Below are positions 8,445 to 24,511 of a DNA stretch of 56,277 nucleotides, piece after piece. Positions within the stretch are counted from its first letter, which is position 1. Each line of letters begins with the position of its first letter. The notes under the pieces are model-generated. The model was not told where the DNA came from. It worked only from the letters and a program-made list of their open reading frames with translations, and did not search any database. Location of the stretch: the NCBI RefSeq assembly GCF_008041835.1, contig NZ_VRYE01000032.1, positions 1 to 56,277 on the forward strand. The letters run 5' to 3'. This DNA comes from Ectopseudomonas mendocina (GTDB lineage Bacteria; Pseudomonadota; Gammaproteobacteria; Pseudomonadales; Pseudomonadaceae). Position numbers and translations under genes: made by a program.

Positions 8445-11400
8445 ATGGCTTACTCATACACTGAGAAAAAACGTATCCGCAAGGACTTTAGCAAGTTGCC
8501 GGATGTCATGGATGTGCCTTACCTCCTGGCCATCCAGCTGGATTCCTATCGCGAATTCCTGCAGCAAGGGGTGAGCAAGGAACAATTCCGCGACATCGGC
8601 CTGCATGCGGCCTTCAAATCGGTATTCCCGATCATCAGCTACTCCGGCAACGCTGCCCTGGAGTACGTCGGCTATCGCCTGGGCGAGCCGGCGTTCGACG
8701 TCAAGGAGTGCGTCCTGCGTGGCGTGACCTTCGCCGTGCCGCTGCGCGTAAAAGTACGCCTGATCATTTTCGACAAAGAATCGTCGAACAAAGCGATCAA
8801 GGACATCAAAGAGCAGGAAGTGTACATGGGCGAAATTCCGCTCATGACCGAGAACGGTACCTTCGTCATCAACGGTACCGAGCGTGTGATCGTGTCCCAG
8901 CTGCACCGTTCGCCAGGTGTGTTCTTCGACCACGACCGTGGCAAGACCCACAGCTCGGGCAAGCTGCTGTACTCCGCTCGCATCATTCCTTACCGCGGCT
9001 CGTGGTTGGACTTCGAGTTCGACCCGAAGGACGCGGTATTCGTACGTATCGACCGTCGCCGTAAACTGCCGGCTTCCGTCCTGCTGCGCGCGCTGGGCTA
9101 CAGCACTGAAGAAGTACTGGATGCCTTCTACGACACCAACGTCTTCCATGTTAAGGGCGAAAGCCTGAGCCTGGAGCTGGTACCGCAGCGCCTGCGTGGC
9201 GAAGTCGCGGTTCTGGATATCAAGGACGCCAGCGGCAAGGTGATCGTCGAGCAGGGCCGCCGTATCACGGCTCGCCACATCAACCAGCTGGACAAGGCTG
9301 GCATCAAGGAGCTGGAAGTTCCGCTCGATTACGTCATTGGCCGTACCACTGCCAAGGCCATCGTGCATCCGGCTACCGGCGAGATCATCGCCGAGTGCAA
9401 CACCGAGCTGACCGCCGACCTGCTGGCCAAGATGGCCAAGGCCAACGTGGTTCGCTTCGAGACCCTGTACACCAACGACATCGATTGCGGTCCGTTCATC
9501 TCCGATACCCTGAAGATCGACAGCACCACCAATCAGCTGGAAGCGCTGGTCGAGATCTACCGCATGATGCGTCCCGGCGAGCCGCCAACCAAGGACGCTG
9601 CCGAGACCCTGTTCAACAACCTGTTCTTCAGCGCCGAGCGTTACGACCTGTCCGCCGTGGGCCGCATGAAGTTCAACCGTCGTATCGGTCGCACCGAGAT
9701 CGAAGGTTCGGGCGTGCTGAGCAAGGAAGACATCGTTGCCGTACTCAAGACTCTGGTCGACATCCGTAACGGCAAGGGCATCGTCGACGACATCGACCAC
9801 CTGGGTAACCGTCGCGTGCGTTGCGTCGGCGAGATGGCCGAGAACCAGTTCCGCGTTGGTCTGGTGCGCGTCGAGCGTGCGGTCAAGGAACGTCTGTCGA
9901 TGGCCGAAAGCGAAGGCCTGATGCCGCAGGACCTGATCAACGCCAAGCCGGTTGCGGCGGCGGTGAAGGAGTTCTTCGGTTCCAGCCAGCTCTCGCAGTT
10001 CATGGACCAGAACAACCCGCTCTCCGAGATCACCCACAAGCGCCGCGTCTCCGCACTCGGCCCGGGCGGTCTGACCCGTGAGCGCGCCGGCTTCGAAGTC
10101 CGCGACGTACACCCGACCCACTACGGCCGCGTGTGCCCGATCGAAACCCCGGAAGGTCCGAACATCGGTCTGATCAACTCGCTGGCTGCCTACGCCCGCA
10201 CCAACCAGTACGGCTTCCTGGAAAGCCCGTATCGCGTGGTCAAGGAAGGCAAGGTCACCGACGAGATCGTGTTCCTGTCCGCCATCGAAGAAGCCGATCA
10301 CGTGATCGCCCAGGCGTCCGCCACCCTGAACGACAAGGGTGAGCTGGTCGACGAGCTGGTTGCCGTACGTCACCTGAACGAATTCACCGTGAAGGCGCCG
10401 GAAGACGTCACCCTGATGGACGTATCGCCGAAGCAGGTAGTCTCGGTTGCCGCCTCGCTGATTCCGTTCCTCGAGCACGACGACGCCAACCGTGCACTCA
10501 TGGGTTCGAACATGCAGCGTCAGGCTGTACCGACCCTGCGCGCCGACAAGCCGCTGGTAGGTACCGGCATGGAGCGCAACGTCGCCCGTGACTCCGGCGT
10601 CTGCGTAGTGGCCCGCCGTGGCGGGGTGATCGACTCGGTCGATGCCAGCCGTATCGTGGTTCGCGTCAACGATGACGAAGTCGAGACTGGCGAAGCCGGT
10701 GTCGACATCTACAACCTGACCAAGTACACCCGCTCCAACCAGAACACCTGCATCAACCAGCGTCCGCTGGTGAGCAAAGGTGATCAGGTAGCGCGTGGCG
10801 ACATCATGGCCGACGGCCCGTCCACCGACATGGGTGAACTGGCGCTGGGTCAGAACATGCGCGTGGCGTTCATGCCGTGGAACGGCTTCAACTTCGAAGA
10901 CTCCATCTGCCTGTCCGAGCGCGTGGTTCAGGAAGACCGCTTCACCACCATCCACATCCAGGAACTGACCTGTGTGGCGCGTGACACCAAGCTCGGCCCA
11001 GAGGAAATCTCCTCTGACATCCCGAACGTGGGTGAAGCGGCTCTGAACAAGCTGGACGAAGCCGGTATCGTCTATGTCGGTGCCGAAGTCGGCCCGGGCG
11101 ACATCCTGGTCGGTAAGGTCACTCCGAAAGGCGAGACCCAGCTGACTCCGGAAGAGAAGCTGCTGCGTGCGATCTTCGGTGAGAAGGCGTCCGACGTGAA
11201 GGACACCTCCCTGCGCGTGCCGACCGGCACCAAGGGTACCGTCATCGACGTGCAGGTCTTCACCCGTGATGGCGTCGAGCGCGACAGCCGCGCCCTGGCC
11301 ATCGAGAAGCAGCAGCTGGACGAGATCCGCAAGGACCTGAACGAAGAGTTCCGCATCGTCGAAGGCGCGACCTTCGAGCGTCTGCGCTCGGCTCTGGTTG

Positions 11401-12518
11401 GCGCGATCGCCGAAGGCGGCGCTGGTCTGAAGAAAGGCACCGCGATCACCGACGAGTTCCTCGACGGTCTCGAGCGTGGCCAGTGGTTCAAACTGCGCAT
11501 GGCCGACGACGCCCTGAACGAGCAGCTGGAGAAGGCCCAGGCCTACATCTCCGACCGCCGTCAGATGCTCGACGACAAGTTCGAAGACAAGAAGCGCAAG
11601 CTGCAGCAGGGCGATGACTTGGCGCCGGGCGTGCTGAAGATCGTCAAGGTCTACCTGGCCATCCGCCGTCGCATCCAGCCGGGTGACAAGATGGCCGGTC
11701 GTCACGGTAACAAGGGTGTGGTCTCGGTGATCATGCCGGTCGAAGACATGCCGCACGACGCCAACGGCACGCCGGTGGACATCGTTCTGAACCCGCTGGG
11801 CGTACCGTCGCGTATGAACGTCGGTCAGATCCTCGAAACCCACTTGGGCCTCGCGGCCAAGGGCCTGGGCGAGAAGATCAACCGCATGCTCGAAGAGCAG
11901 CGCAAGGTCGCCGAACTGCGCAAGTTCCTCGCCGAGATCTACAACGAGATCGGTGGTCGTCAGGAAAACCTCGACGAGTTCTCCGACAACGAGATCCTCG
12001 AGCTGGCGAAGAACCTCAAGGGCGGTGTACCGATGGCGACTGCCGTGTTCGACGGCGCCAAGGAAACCGAGATCAAGGCCATGCTGAAGCTGGCCGATCT
12101 GCCGGAAAGCGGCCAGATGCGCCTGTTCGACGGTCGTACCGGTAACCAGTTCGAGCGCCCGACCACCGTCGGCTACATGTACATGCTGAAACTGAACCAC
12201 CTGGTGGACGACAAGATGCACGCCCGTTCCACTGGTTCCTACAGCCTGGTTACCCAGCAGCCGCTGGGTGGTAAGGCGCAGTTCGGTGGTCAGCGCTTCG
12301 GGGAGATGGAGGTCTGGGCGCTGGAAGCCTACGGTGCCGCCTACACCCTGCAGGAAATGCTGACCGTGAAGTCGGACGACGTGAACGGCCGTACCAAGAT
12401 GTACAAGAACATCGTGGATGGCGATCACCGTATGGAGCCGGGCATGCCCGAGTCCTTCAACGTACTGATCAAAGAGATCCGTTCGCTCGGCATCGACATC
12501 GATCTGGAAACCGAATAA
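8445..12518 (+). CDS. rpoB: RNA polymerase beta subunit
   Basis: Catalytic subunit that with beta-prime forms the active centre of RNA polymerase. The length of 1357 residues is normal for Pseudomonas. The rifampicin-pocket region ([32 protein letters not shown]) carries the usual wild-type residues. Conserved C-terminal blocks are present ([36 protein letters not shown]). ATG 8445 is preceded by a purine-rich stretch. rpoC starts 63 bp downstream. Confidence 0.99.
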   Translation: MAYSYTEKKRIRKDFSKLPDVMDVPYLLAIQLDSYREFLQQGVSKEQFRDIGLHAAFKSVFPIISYSGNAALEYVGYRLGEPAFDVKECVLRGVTFAVPLRVKVRLIIFDKESSNKAIKDIKEQEVYMGEIPLMTENGTFVINGTERVIVSQLHRSPGVFFDHDRGKTHSSGKLLYSARIIPYRGSWLDFEFDPKDAVFVRIDRRRKLPASVLLRALGYSTEEVLDAFYDTNVFHVKGESLSLELVPQRLRGEVAVLDIKDASGKVIVEQGRRITARHINQLDKAGIKELEVPLDYVIGRTTAKAIVHPATGEIIAECNTELTADLLAKMAKANVVRFETLYTNDIDCGPFISDTLKIDSTTNQLEALVEIYRMMRPGEPPTKDAAETLFNNLFFSAERYDLSAVGRMKFNRRIGRTEIEGSGVLSKEDIVAVLKTLVDIRNGKGIVDDIDHLGNRRVRCVGEMAENQFRVGLVRVERAVKERLSMAESEGLMPQDLINAKPVAAAVKEFFGSSQLSQFMDQNNPLSEITHKRRVSALGPGGLTRERAGFEVRDVHPTHYGRVCPIETPEGPNIGLINSLAAYARTNQYGFLESPYRVVKEGKVTDEIVFLSAIEEADHVIAQASATLNDKGELVDELVAVRHLNEFTVKAPEDVTLMDVSPKQVVSVAASLIPFLEHDDANRALMGSNMQRQAVPTLRADKPLVGTGMERNVARDSGVCVVARRGGVIDSVDASRIVVRVNDDEVETGEAGVDIYNLTKYTRSNQNTCINQRPLVSKGDQVARGDIMADGPSTDMGELALGQNMRVAFMPWNGFNFEDSICLSERVVQEDRFTTIHIQELTCVARDTKLGPEEISSDIPNVGEAALNKLDEAGIVYVGAEVGPGDILVGKVTPKGETQLTPEEKLLRAIFGEKASDVKDTSLRVPTGTKGTVIDVQVFTRDGVERDSRALAIEKQQLDEIRKDLNEEFRIVEGATFERLRSALVGAIAEGGAGLKKGTAITDEFLDGLERGQWFKLRMADDALNEQLEKAQAYISDRRQMLDDKFEDKKRKLQQGDDLAPGVLKIVKVYLAIRRRIQPGDKMAGRHGNKGVVSVIMPVEDMPHDANGTPVDIVLNPLGVPSRMNVGQILETHLGLAAKGLGEKINRMLEEQRKVAELRKFLAEIYNEIGGRQENLDEFSDNEILELAKNLKGGVPMATAVFDGAKETEIKAMLKLADLPESGQMRLFDGRTGNQFERPTTVGYMYMLKLNHLVDDKMHARSTGSYSLVTQQPLGGKAQFGGQRFGEMEVWALEAYGAAYTLQEMLTVKSDDVNGRTKMYKNIVDGDHRMEPGMPESFNVLIKEIRSLGIDIDLETE

Positions 12519-12581
12519 CACGACGTGAATCGGCAGCGGGGCTAGTCCAGCTCGCTGCCCGCTCCGCCAGGAGGAAAGGCC

Positions 12582-16781
<4,200 letters not shown>

Positions 16782-16786
16782 GTCGA

Positions 16787-16814
16787 AGCCTCGCTAGTTC
16801 GCTAGCGGGGCTTT
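16787..16814 (+). terminator. Intrinsic terminator after rpoC
   Basis: AGCCTCGCTAG (16787-16797) pairs with CTAGCGGGGCT (16802-16812) with one G-U pair around a TTCG tetraloop, followed by a short U-run. It ends the rplJL-rpoBC unit just before the str-operon promoter. Confidence 0.85.
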
Positions 16815-16817
16815 GCC

Positions 16818-16846
16818 TTGACTGGGGGCGTGAGTCTCTTTAGACT
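16818..16846 (+). promoter_or_regulatory. Str operon sigma70 promoter
   Basis: TTGACT (16818-16823) and TAGACT (16841-16846) are spaced by exactly 17 bp. The -10 box lies within a perfect inverted repeat, GAGTCT-CTTT-AGACTC (16832-16847). Transcripts would begin near 16853, giving a leader of about 75 nt with a hairpin at 16864-16884 (GGCAGGGC/GCTCTGCC). Confidence 0.8.
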
Positions 16847-16927
16847 CATGCACCCCTAAATTTGGCAGGGCGTTTGGCTCTGCCATCTTTATTTGTGAGC
16901 GTCGAAAGACAACAGTGGAGCTAGTAG

Positions 16928-17299
16928 ATGGCAACTATCAACCAGCTGGTACGTCAGCCGCGTAAGCGTATCGTCGAGAAATCCGACGTGCCTGCGCTGC
17001 AGAACTGCCCGCAGCGCCGTGGCGTGTGCACCCGCGTGTACACCACCACGCCGAAGAAACCTAACTCGGCACTGCGTAAAGTGTGCCGTGTGCGTCTGAC
17101 CAACGGCTACGAAGTGTCTTCGTACATCGGCGGTGAAGGCCACAACCTGCAAGAGCACAGCGTCGTGCTGATCCGTGGCGGTCGTGTAAAGGACCTTCCG
17201 GGTGTGCGCTACCACACCGTGCGTGGTTCGCTGGATACCTCCGGCGTTAAAGACCGTAAGCAGGGTCGTTCCAAGTACGGTACCAAGCGTCCGAAATAA
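16928..17299 (+). CDS. rpsL: 30S ribosomal protein S12
   Basis: Decoding-centre protein that controls translational accuracy. The 123 residues include [19 protein letters not shown], with Lys43 and Lys88 both wild type, so no classical streptomycin-resistance change is seen. SD GTGGAG precedes ATG 16928. First gene of the rpsL-rpsG-fusA-tuf operon. Confidence 0.99.
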   Translation: MATINQLVRQPRKRIVEKSDVPALQNCPQRRGVCTRVYTTTPKKPNSALRKVCRVRLTNGYEVSSYIGGEGHNLQEHSVVLIRGGRVKDLPGVRYHTVRGSLDTSGVKDRKQGRSKYGTKRPK

Positions 17300-17403
17300 G
17301 GCCGCTTGATCCTTTTTATTTAGTTGAGTCGATAAGAGTAAGGTCGGGCGCGGCGTTCGCCGTTGGTCCCGAGCTAACCTGAAGACCGTTTGAGGGCTTA
17401 TCA

Positions 17404-17874
17404 ATGCCAAGACGTCGTGTAGCAGCCAAGCGTGAGATCCTGGACGATCCGAAATACGGAAGCCAGATCCTCGCCAAATTCATGAACCACGTGATGGAAA
17501 GCGGCAAGAAGGCCGTGGCCGAGCGCATCGTTTACGGTGCTCTGGATACTGTCAAAGCACGCAAGAACAGCGATCCCCTGGAGATCTTCGAGAAAGCTCT
17601 CGACGCCATCGCTCCGCTGGTCGAAGTCAAGTCCCGCCGTGTAGGCGGTGCTACCTACCAGGTTCCGGTCGAAGTTCGTCCGTCCCGTCGTAACGCCCTG
17701 GCTATGCGCTGGCTGGTGGACTACGCGCGCAAGCGCGGCGAGAAGTCCATGGCTCTGCGTCTGGCTGGTGAGCTGCTGGATGCTGCTGAAGGCAAAGGCG
17801 CTGCTGTCAAGAAGCGTGAAGACGTGCACCGTATGGCCGAGGCCAACAAGGCTTTCTCGCACTACCGCTTCTAA
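17404..17874 (+). CDS. rpsG: 30S ribosomal protein S7
   Basis: Primary 16S rRNA-binding protein that organises the 30S head and E site. The 156-residue protein starts [20 protein letters not shown] and keeps the beta-hairpin region (about 75-90, [16 protein letters not shown]). The 104-bp gap from rpsL is long enough for an intercistronic S7 control element of the E. coli kind, which I could not confirm by eye. Confidence 0.99.
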   Translation: MPRRRVAAKREILDDPKYGSQILAKFMNHVMESGKKAVAERIVYGALDTVKARKNSDPLEIFEKALDAIAPLVEVKSRRVGGATYQVPVEVRPSRRNALAMRWLVDYARKRGEKSMALRLAGELLDAAEGKGAAVKKREDVHRMAEANKAFSHYRF

Positions 17875-17904
17875 TCCCGGCTCCACTAACCTTGCGAGGG
17901 CTTT

Positions 17905-20052
17905 ATGGCTCGTAATACAGCAATTAACCGCTACCGTAACATCGGTATCTGTGCCCACGTTGACGCGGGCAAGACCACCACTACCGAGCGGATCCTGTTC
18001 TACACAGGCCTGAGCCACAAGATGGGCGAGGTGCATGATGGCGCCGCGACCACCGACTGGATGGTTCAGGAGCAGGAGCGTGGTATCACCATTACTTCTG
18101 CTGCGATCACCACCTTCTGGGAAGGTTCTCGTCGTCAGTACGACAAGTACCGCGTAAACGTCATCGATACCCCCGGTCACGTTGACTTCACCATCGAAGT
18201 AGAGCGCTCCCTGCGCGTACTCGACGGCGCTGTCGTTGTGTTCTGCGGTACCTCGGGCGTTGAGCCGCAGTCCGAAACCGTATGGCGTCAGGCCAACAAG
18301 TACGGTGTTCCGCGTATCGTCTACGTGAACAAGATGGACCGTCAGGGTGCCAACTTCCTGCGCGTCGTCGGTCAGATCAAGAATCGTCTGGGTCACACCC
18401 CGGTTCCGATCCAGATCGCCATCGGTGCCGAAGAGAACTTCGAAGGTCAGGTCGACCTGATCAAGATGAAGGCCATCTACTGGAACGACGATGACAAGGG
18501 TACTACCTACCGTGAGGAAGAAATTCCTGCCGAGCTGGTAGACCTGGCCAACGAGTGGCGCTCGAACATGGTCGAGGCAGCTGCCGAAGCCAGCGAAGAG
18601 CTGATGAACAAGTACCTGGAAGAAGGTGACCTGTCGGCCGAGGACATCAAGGCCGGTCTGCGCGCCCGTACTCTGGCGAGCGAGATCGTGCCGGCTGTCT
18701 GTGGCTCCTCCTTCAAGAACAAGGGTGTTCCCCTGGTTCTCGATGCCGTCATCGACTTCCTGCCTGCTCCGACCGAAATTCCGGCGATCAAGGGTATTCA
18801 CCCTGATCTGGCTGACAAGCCGAAAGAGCAGATGGAAGAGTCCGACTACGACGAGCGTCATGCAGACGACAACGAGCCGTTCTCGGCTCTGGCGTTCAAG
18901 ATCGCTACCGACCCGTTCGTGGGTACCCTGACCTTCGTTCGCGTTTACTCGGGCGTTCTGGAGTCTGGCCAGTCGGTCATCAACTCCGTGAAAGGCAAGA
19001 AAGAGCGCGTTGGTCGTATGGTGCAGATGCACGCCAACCAGCGTGACGAGATCAAAGAAGTACGCGCTGGCGACATCGCTGCTCTGATCGGCATGAAGGA
19101 CGTCACCACTGGTGAAACCCTGTGCGATCCGGACAAGCCGATCATCCTCGAGCGTATGGACTTCCCGGAGCCTGTCATCTCGGTAGCGGTAGAGCCGAAG
19201 ACCAAGGCCGACCAGGAGAAGATGGGTATCGCTCTGGGTAAACTGGCTCAGGAAGACCCGTCCTTCCGCGTCAAGACCGACGAAGAGACTGGCCAGACCA
19301 TCATCTCCGGTATGGGTGAGCTGCACCTGGACATCCTCGTTGACCGCATGAAGCGCGAGTTCAACGTCGAGGCCAACATCGGCAAGCCGCAGGTTTCCTA
19401 CCGTGAAACCATCACCAAGGACAGCGTCGAGATCGAAGGCAAGTTCGTTCGTCAGTCCGGTGGTCGCGGTCAGTTCGGTCACTGCTGGATCCGCTTCTCG
19501 GCTCCGGACGTGGACGACAAGGGCAACATCACCGAAGGCCTGGTGTTCACCAACGAGGTTGTGGGTGGTGTGGTTCCGAAGGAATACATCCCGGCGATCC
19601 AGAAGGGTATCGAAGAGCAGATGAAGAACGGCGTCGTTGCCGGCTATCCGCTGATCGGCCTGAAGGCGACCGTGTTCGATGGTTCCTACCACGACGTCGA
19701 CTCCAACGAGATGGCGTTCAAGATCGCTGCCTCCATGGCGACCAAGCAGCTGGCCCAGAAGGGCGGCGGCAAGGTGCTCGAGCCGATCATGAAGGTGGAA
19801 GTGGTAACTCCTGAGGATTACATGGGTGACGTGATGGGTGACCTGAACCGTCGTCGTGGTCTGATCCAGGGTATGGAAGATTCGGTATCCGGTAAGGTTA
19901 TCCGTGCCGAAGTTCCGCTGGGCGAGATGTTTGGTTACGCTACCGACGTTCGTTCCATGTCCCAGGGTCGCGCCAGCTACTCCATGGAATTCTCCAAGTA
20001 CGCAGAGGCTCCGTCGAACATCGTCGAAGCTCTGGTTAAAAAACAAGGCTAA
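17905..20052 (+). CDS. fusA: Elongation factor G
   Basis: GTPase that drives ribosome translocation and, with RRF, recycling. The 715-residue protein has the P-loop [12 protein letters not shown] (about 17-28), DTPGHVDFT with its catalytic His, and NKMD, then domains II-V ending in [13 protein letters not shown]. Pseudomonas often carries two EF-G genes; position inside the str operon makes this fusA1. SD GCGAGGG precedes ATG 17905. Confidence 0.98.
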   Translation: MARNTAINRYRNIGICAHVDAGKTTTTERILFYTGLSHKMGEVHDGAATTDWMVQEQERGITITSAAITTFWEGSRRQYDKYRVNVIDTPGHVDFTIEVERSLRVLDGAVVVFCGTSGVEPQSETVWRQANKYGVPRIVYVNKMDRQGANFLRVVGQIKNRLGHTPVPIQIAIGAEENFEGQVDLIKMKAIYWNDDDKGTTYREEEIPAELVDLANEWRSNMVEAAAEASEELMNKYLEEGDLSAEDIKAGLRARTLASEIVPAVCGSSFKNKGVPLVLDAVIDFLPAPTEIPAIKGIHPDLADKPKEQMEESDYDERHADDNEPFSALAFKIATDPFVGTLTFVRVYSGVLESGQSVINSVKGKKERVGRMVQMHANQRDEIKEVRAGDIAALIGMKDVTTGETLCDPDKPIILERMDFPEPVISVAVEPKTKADQEKMGIALGKLAQEDPSFRVKTDEETGQTIISGMGELHLDILVDRMKREFNVEANIGKPQVSYRETITKDSVEIEGKFVRQSGGRGQFGHCWIRFSAPDVDDKGNITEGLVFTNEVVGGVVPKEYIPAIQKGIEEQMKNGVVAGYPLIGLKATVFDGSYHDVDSNEMAFKIAASMATKQLAQKGGGKVLEPIMKVEVVTPEDYMGDVMGDLNRRRGLIQGMEDSVSGKVIRAEVPLGEMFGYATDVRSMSQGRASYSMEFSKYAEAPSNIVEALVKKQG

Positions 20053-20082
20053 TCCCGCCCTTTAAGTAAGAGGTTTACTGTC

Positions 20083-21276
20083 GTGGCTAAGGAAAAATTC
20101 GAACGTAACAAACCGCACGTCAACGTCGGCACCATCGGTCACGTTGACCACGGTAAGACCACTCTGACCGCTGCTCTGACCCGCGTCTGCTCCGAAGTAT
20201 TCGGTTCGGCTCGTGTTGACTTCGACAAGATCGACAGCGCTCCGGAAGAAAAAGCTCGTGGTATCACCATCAACACCGCGCACGTAGAGTACGACTCCAA
20301 CATTCGTCACTACGCGCACGTTGACTGCCCGGGTCACGCCGACTATGTGAAGAACATGATCACCGGTGCTGCCCAGATGGACGGCGCGATCCTGGTCTGC
20401 TCGGCTGCCGACGGCCCCATGCCGCAAACCCGTGAGCACATCCTGCTGTCCCGTCAGGTAGGCGTACCGTACATCGTTGTCTTCCTGAACAAGGCTGACA
20501 TGGTTGACGACGCCGAGCTGCTGGAGCTGGTCGAGATGGAAGTTCGCGACCTGCTGAGCACCTACGATTTCCCGGGTGACGACACTCCGATCATCATCGG
20601 CTCCGCGCTGATGGCGCTGAACGGCGAAGACACCAACGAGCTGGGCACCAGTGCCGTCAAGAAGCTGGTTGAGACTCTGGATACCTACATTCCTGAGCCG
20701 GTTCGTGCCATCGATCGTCCGTTCCTGATGCCGATCGAAGACGTGTTCTCGATCTCCGGCCGCGGTACCGTAGTAACCGGTCGTGTCGAGCGCGGTATCG
20801 TCAAGATCCAGGAAGAAATCGAAATCGTTGGTCTGCGTCCGACCACCAAGACCACCTGCACCGGCGTTGAGATGTTCCGCAAGCTGCTGGACGAAGGTCG
20901 TGCTGGTGAGAACTGCGGCGTGCTGCTGCGCGGCACCAAGCGTGATGAGGTCGAGCGTGGTCAGGTTCTGGCCAAGCCGGGCACCATCAAGCCGCACACC
21001 AAGTTCGAAGCTGAAGTGTACGTTCTGTCCAAGGAAGAAGGTGGTCGTCACACCCCGTTCTTCAAGGGCTACCGTCCGCAGTTCTACTTCCGTACCACTG
21101 ACGTGACCGGTTCGTGCGAGCTGCCGGAAGGCGTTGAGATGGTAATGCCGGGCGACAACATCAAGATGGTTGTTACCCTGATCAAGCCGATCGCCATGGA
21201 AGACGGCCTGCGCTTCGCGATCCGCGAAGGTGGTCGTACCGTCGGCGCCGGCGTGGTTGCCAAGATCATCGAGTAA
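20083..21276 (+). CDS. tufA: Elongation factor Tu, copy 2
   Basis: Second EF-Tu gene, at the end of the str operon. Translation starts at GTG 20083 whereas the tufB copy uses ATG. The 397-residue product differs from the other copy only at residues 73 (Asn), 187 (Leu) and 190 (Ser); GTP-binding motifs [13 protein letters not shown] and NKAD are identical. Nucleotide identity is high along the whole gene with scattered third-position differences, the usual sign of gene conversion. A perfect terminator follows at 21295. Confidence 0.98.
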   Translation: MAKEKFERNKPHVNVGTIGHVDHGKTTLTAALTRVCSEVFGSARVDFDKIDSAPEEKARGITINTAHVEYDSNIRHYAHVDCPGHADYVKNMITGAAQMDGAILVCSAADGPMPQTREHILLSRQVGVPYIVVFLNKADMVDDAELLELVEMEVRDLLSTYDFPGDDTPIIIGSALMALNGEDTNELGTSAVKKLVETLDTYIPEPVRAIDRPFLMPIEDVFSISGRGTVVTGRVERGIVKIQEEIEIVGLRPTTKTTCTGVEMFRKLLDEGRAGENCGVLLRGTKRDEVERGQVLAKPGTIKPHTKFEAEVYVLSKEEGGRHTPFFKGYRPQFYFRTTDVTGSCELPEGVEMVMPGDNIKMVVTLIKPIAMEDGLRFAIREGGRTVGAGVVAKIIE

Positions 21277-21294
21277 TCGACGATCCGCTTGAGA

Positions 21295-21324
21295 GAAAAG
21301 GGCCCTTCGGGGCCCTTTTCTTTT
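21295..21324 (+). terminator. Intrinsic terminator of the str operon
   Basis: A perfect 11-bp stem GAAAAGGGCCC/GGGCCCTTTTC (21295-21305 and 21310-21320) with a TTCG tetraloop is followed by TTTT. Its A-rich 5' arm makes it potentially bidirectional. Confidence 0.95.
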
Positions 21325-21338
21325 GAACTGGTTAAAAG

Positions 21339-21367
21339 TTGACACCCCCAGGGGGCATCCGTACAAT
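21339..21367 (+). promoter_or_regulatory. S10 operon sigma70 promoter
   Basis: Consensus TTGACA (21339-21344) and near-consensus TACAAT (21362-21367) are spaced by 17 bp and followed by a GC-rich discriminator (TGCGCC). This is the best promoter match in the window. Transcription would start near 21374, about 58 nt before rpsJ. Confidence 0.9.
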
Positions 21368-21431
21368 TGCGCCTCCCTCGAGCGGGCGTAGTCCGTCTGT
21401 GGGGATTAGCAGCTTGGAATCTGAGGTCAAA

Positions 21432-21743
21432 ATGCAAAACCAACAAATCCGTATTCGGTTGAAGGCTTTTGACCATCGCCTGATCGATCAATCTACCCAG
21501 GAAATCGTGGAAACCGCGAAACGTACTGGTGCTCAGGTGCGTGGTCCGATTCCTCTGCCTACTCGTAAGGAGCGGTACACCGTTCTGATTTCTCCGCACG
21601 TCAACAAGGACGCGCGTGATCAGTACGAAATCCGCACTCATAAGCGTGTTCTGGACATCGTCCAGCCGACGGATAAAACCGTTGACGCGCTGATGAAGCT
21701 CGACCTTGCGGCAGGCGTGGAAGTGCAGATCAGCCTCGGCTAA
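21432..21743 (+). CDS. rpsJ: 30S ribosomal protein S10
   Basis: Head protein of the small subunit that also, as NusE, joins the Nus antitermination complex and bridges NusG to the ribosome. The 103-residue product starts [20 protein letters not shown] from ATG 21432; the frame is open upstream to 21339 but those codons overlap the promoter. First gene of the S10 operon. Confidence 0.98.
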   Translation: MQNQQIRIRLKAFDHRLIDQSTQEIVETAKRTGAQVRGPIPLPTRKERYTVLISPHVNKDARDQYEIRTHKRVLDIVQPTDKTVDALMKLDLAAGVEVQISLG

Positions 21744-21826
21744 AACCTGGCGGTTTTAGTCGTGTAACGCTCTGAAATGGGCGGCCATAGCGGGTGAAAG
21801 CCCCGTACACTCATGAGGTTTACAAC

Positions 21827-22456
21827 ATGACTATTGGTGTAGTCGGTCGTAAGTGCGGCATGACCCGCATTTTCACCGAAGAAGGTGTCTCCATTCCGGT
21901 CACGGTCATCGAGATCGAGCCGAATCGCGTCACCCAGTTCAAAAACGAGGAGTCCGATGGCTACCGCGCAGTGCAGGTCACTGTCGGTGAGCGTCGCGCC
22001 TCGCGCGTCAGCAAGGCTCAGGCCGGTCACTTCGCCAAGGCGAACGTCGCGGCAGGTCGCACTGTTATGGAGTTCCGTCTTGAAGAAGGCGACTACCAGG
22101 CTGGCGATCTGATCAACGCTGAAATTTTCCAAGCTGGTCAACTGGTGGATGTCACCGGTCAGTCCAAAGGTAAAGGCTTTGCCGGTACCATCAAGCGTTG
22201 GAACTTCCGCGGCCAGGACAACACTCACGGTAACTCCGTTTCTCACCGTGTACCGGGTTCCATCGGCCAGTGCCAGACCCCGGGTCGTGTATTCAAGGGC
22301 AAAAAGATGTCCGGTCATATGGGCGCTGAGCGCGTGACCGTACAGTCCCTGGAAGTCGTTCGCGTAGACGCCGAGCGTAATCTGCTGCTGGTCAAGGGTG
22401 CCGTTCCGGGCGCTACTGGCGGCGATGTTATCGTTCGTCCGGCTGTCAAGGCGTAA
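21827..22456 (+). CDS. rplC: 50S ribosomal protein L3
   Basis: Early-assembly protein close to the peptidyl-transferase centre. The 209-residue product carries the conserved loop around [15 protein letters not shown] and the Gln150-region motif [20 protein letters not shown], where that Gln is a known methylation site in E. coli. I chose ATG 21827 ([16 protein letters not shown]), preceded by GAGG, rather than the in-frame ATG 33 bases upstream. Confidence 0.97.
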   Translation: MTIGVVGRKCGMTRIFTEEGVSIPVTVIEIEPNRVTQFKNEESDGYRAVQVTVGERRASRVSKAQAGHFAKANVAAGRTVMEFRLEEGDYQAGDLINAEIFQAGQLVDVTGQSKGKGFAGTIKRWNFRGQDNTHGNSVSHRVPGSIGQCQTPGRVFKGKKMSGHMGAERVTVQSLEVVRVDAERNLLLVKGAVPGATGGDVIVRPAVKA

Positions 22457-22470
22457 GGGGAGAATCTGAG

Positions 22471-23073
22471 ATGCAATTGAATGTAAATGGCGCTCAGGCG
22501 ATCGAAGTGTCCGATGCGACCTTCGGTGGCGAGTTCAACGAGACCCTGGTTCACCAAGCAGTCGTAGCCTACATGGCTGGCGGCCGTCAGGGCACCAAAG
22601 GCCAGAAGTCCCGTTCCGACGTTTCCGGTGGCGGCAAGCGCCCGTGGCGTCAGAAGGGCACCGGTCGTGCTCGTGCTGGTACCACTCGTGGTCCGATCTG
22701 GCGTGGCGGTGGTGTGACCTTCGCAGCGTCCACCCGTAACCACGACCAAAAGCTGAACAAGAAGATGTACCGCGCTGCTCTGCGCTCCATCCTTGCTGAG
22801 CTGGTTCGTACCGACCGTCTGGTAGTGGTTGAAGACTTCGCTGTCGAAGCTCCGAAAACCAAGGCTCTGCTGAGCAAGCTGAACGGCCTGGGTCTGAACG
22901 ATGTGCTGATCGTCTCCGATGCGGTCGATCAGAACCTGTACCTGGCTGCCCGCAACCTGCCGCACGTCGACGTACGTGACGTCCAGGGTTCCGATCCGGT
23001 CAGCCTGATCGCGTACGAAAAAGTGCTGGTCACTGTTTCGGCCGTGAAGAAATTCGAGGAGCTGCTGGGATGA
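22471..23073 (+). CDS. rplD: 50S ribosomal protein L4
   Basis: Lines the nascent-peptide exit tunnel; in E. coli it also represses the S10 operon through its leader. The 200-residue protein has the extended tunnel loop (about 45-90, [20 protein letters not shown]). SD AAGGGGAG precedes ATG 22471. The stop overlaps the rplW start by 4 bp. Confidence 0.98.
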   Translation: MQLNVNGAQAIEVSDATFGGEFNETLVHQAVVAYMAGGRQGTKGQKSRSDVSGGGKRPWRQKGTGRARAGTTRGPIWRGGGVTFAASTRNHDQKLNKKMYRAALRSILAELVRTDRLVVVEDFAVEAPKTKALLSKLNGLGLNDVLIVSDAVDQNLYLAARNLPHVDVRDVQGSDPVSLIAYEKVLVTVSAVKKFEELLG

Positions 23074-23369
23074 ACCAGGAACGCGTATTCAAAGTGCTGC
23101 TTGGCCCGCACATCTCCGAGAAGGCCACGGTTCTGGCTGACAAGCAAGGTCAGTTCGTTTTCAAAGTCGCTACCGATGCGACCAAGCTGGAAATCAAGAA
23201 GGCCGTCGAAAGCCTGTTCAACGTGAAGGTTGAGCGCGTTACTACCCAGAACGTTCTGGGCAAGAGCAAGCGCACCGCTCGCGGTCTGGGCAAGCGTAAC
23301 GACTGGAAGAAGGCAGTTATCTCCCTTCAGCCGGGCCAAGATCTCGATTTCACCAGCAGTGCTGAGTAA
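23070..23369 (+). CDS. rplW: 50S ribosomal protein L23
   Basis: Exit-tunnel protein that docks trigger factor and SRP. The 99-residue product begins [19 protein letters not shown] and overlaps rplD by ATGA. The C-terminal region includes the trigger-factor docking area and the flexible [17 protein letters not shown] loop. Confidence 0.97.
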   Translation: MNQERVFKVLLGPHISEKATVLADKQGQFVFKVATDATKLEIKKAVESLFNVKVERVTTQNVLGKSKRTARGLGKRNDWKKAVISLQPGQDLDFTSSAE

Positions 23370-23383
23370 GGAAGGGGTGCATC

Positions 23384-24208
23384 ATGGCAATCGTTAAATG
23401 CAAACCGACTTCCGCTGGCCGCCGTTTTGTGGTCAAGGTGGTCAATCAGGAGCTGCACAAAGGCGCTCCGTACGCTCCGCTGCTCGAGAAGAAGTCGAAG
23501 TCCGGTGGTCGTAACAACAACGGCCGTATCACCACCCGTCATATCGGTGGTGGCCACAAGCAGCATTACCGTCTGGTCGACTTCCGTCGCAACGACAAGG
23601 ATGGCATCCCTGCCACCGTCGAGCGCGTGGAATACGATCCGAACCGTACTGCTCACATCGCTCTGCTGAAGTATGCCGACGGTGAGCGTCGCTACATCAT
23701 CGCCCCGAAAGGCGTTGTAGCTGGCGATCAGCTGGTAGCCGGCAACATGGCGCCGATCAAGCCGGGCAACAGCCTGCAGCTGCGCAACATTCCGGTAGGT
23801 TCGACCGTTCACGGTATCGAGCTGAAGCCGGGCAAAGGCGCGCAGATCGCTCGTTCCGCTGGTGCTTCCGCTCAGCTGATCGCGCGTGAAGGTGCTTATG
23901 TGACTCTGCGTCTGCGCTCCGGCGAAATGCGCAAAGTCCTGGCTGAGTGCCGTGCGACCCTGGGCGAAGTCTCGAACTCCGAGCACAGCCTGCGTTCGCT
24001 GGGTAAGGCTGGTGCCAAGCGCTGGCGTGGCGTTCGTCCGACCGTTCGTGGTGTTGCCATGAACCCGGTTGATCACCCGCACGGTGGTGGTGAAGGTCGT
24101 ACCTCCGGTGGTCGTCATCCGGTGTCGCCGTGGGGCTTCCCGACCAAGGGCGCGAAGACCCGTGCTAACAAGCGCACCGACAACATGATCGTCCGTCGTC
24201 GCAAGTAA
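23384..24208 (+). CDS. rplB: 50S ribosomal protein L2
   Basis: Large, highly conserved protein needed for subunit joining and peptidyl-transfer activity. The 274-residue length is normal. The C-terminal signature [20 protein letters not shown] holds the essential His of the family. SD AAGGAAGGGG lies ahead of ATG 23384. Confidence 0.99.
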   Translation: MAIVKCKPTSAGRRFVVKVVNQELHKGAPYAPLLEKKSKSGGRNNNGRITTRHIGGGHKQHYRLVDFRRNDKDGIPATVERVEYDPNRTAHIALLKYADGERRYIIAPKGVVAGDQLVAGNMAPIKPGNSLQLRNIPVGSTVHGIELKPGKGAQIARSAGASAQLIAREGAYVTLRLRSGEMRKVLAECRATLGEVSNSEHSLRSLGKAGAKRWRGVRPTVRGVAMNPVDHPHGGGEGRTSGGRHPVSPWGFPTKGAKTRANKRTDNMIVRRRK

Positions 24209-24224
24209 ATAGAGGGATACGACA

Positions 24225-24500
24225 GTGCCACGTTCTCTGAAAAAAGGTCCTTTTATCGATCTTCACCTACTGAAGAAGGTCGAAGCGGCGGTGGAAAAGA
24301 ACGATCGCAAGCCGGTTAAAACCTGGTCGCGTCGCTCCATGATCCTGCCGCAGATGGTCGGTCTGACCATCGCTGTGCATAACGGTCGTCAGCATGTCCC
24401 GGTCCTCGTGAACGAAGACATGGTCGGCCACAAACTGGGCGAATTTGCCGGCACCCGTACCTATCGTGGTCACGTTGCCGACAAGAAAGGCAAGCGTTAA
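24225..24500 (+). CDS. rpsS: 30S ribosomal protein S19
   Basis: 30S head protein that contacts L5 through intersubunit bridge B1b. The 91-residue protein starts [20 protein letters not shown] from GTG 24225 after AGAGGGA, and keeps [20 protein letters not shown]. Confidence 0.98.
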
Positions 24501-24511
24501 GGGGTTTGGAA

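Noticed and set aside
8454..12521. A 1355-codon open frame antisense to rpoB, and similar long frames antisense to rpoC (12591-16679) and fusA/rpsG (17401-20046)
   Set aside because: They mirror strongly biased GC-rich codon use of the essential genes on the other strand; their products have no recognisable domains and no ribosome-binding sites.
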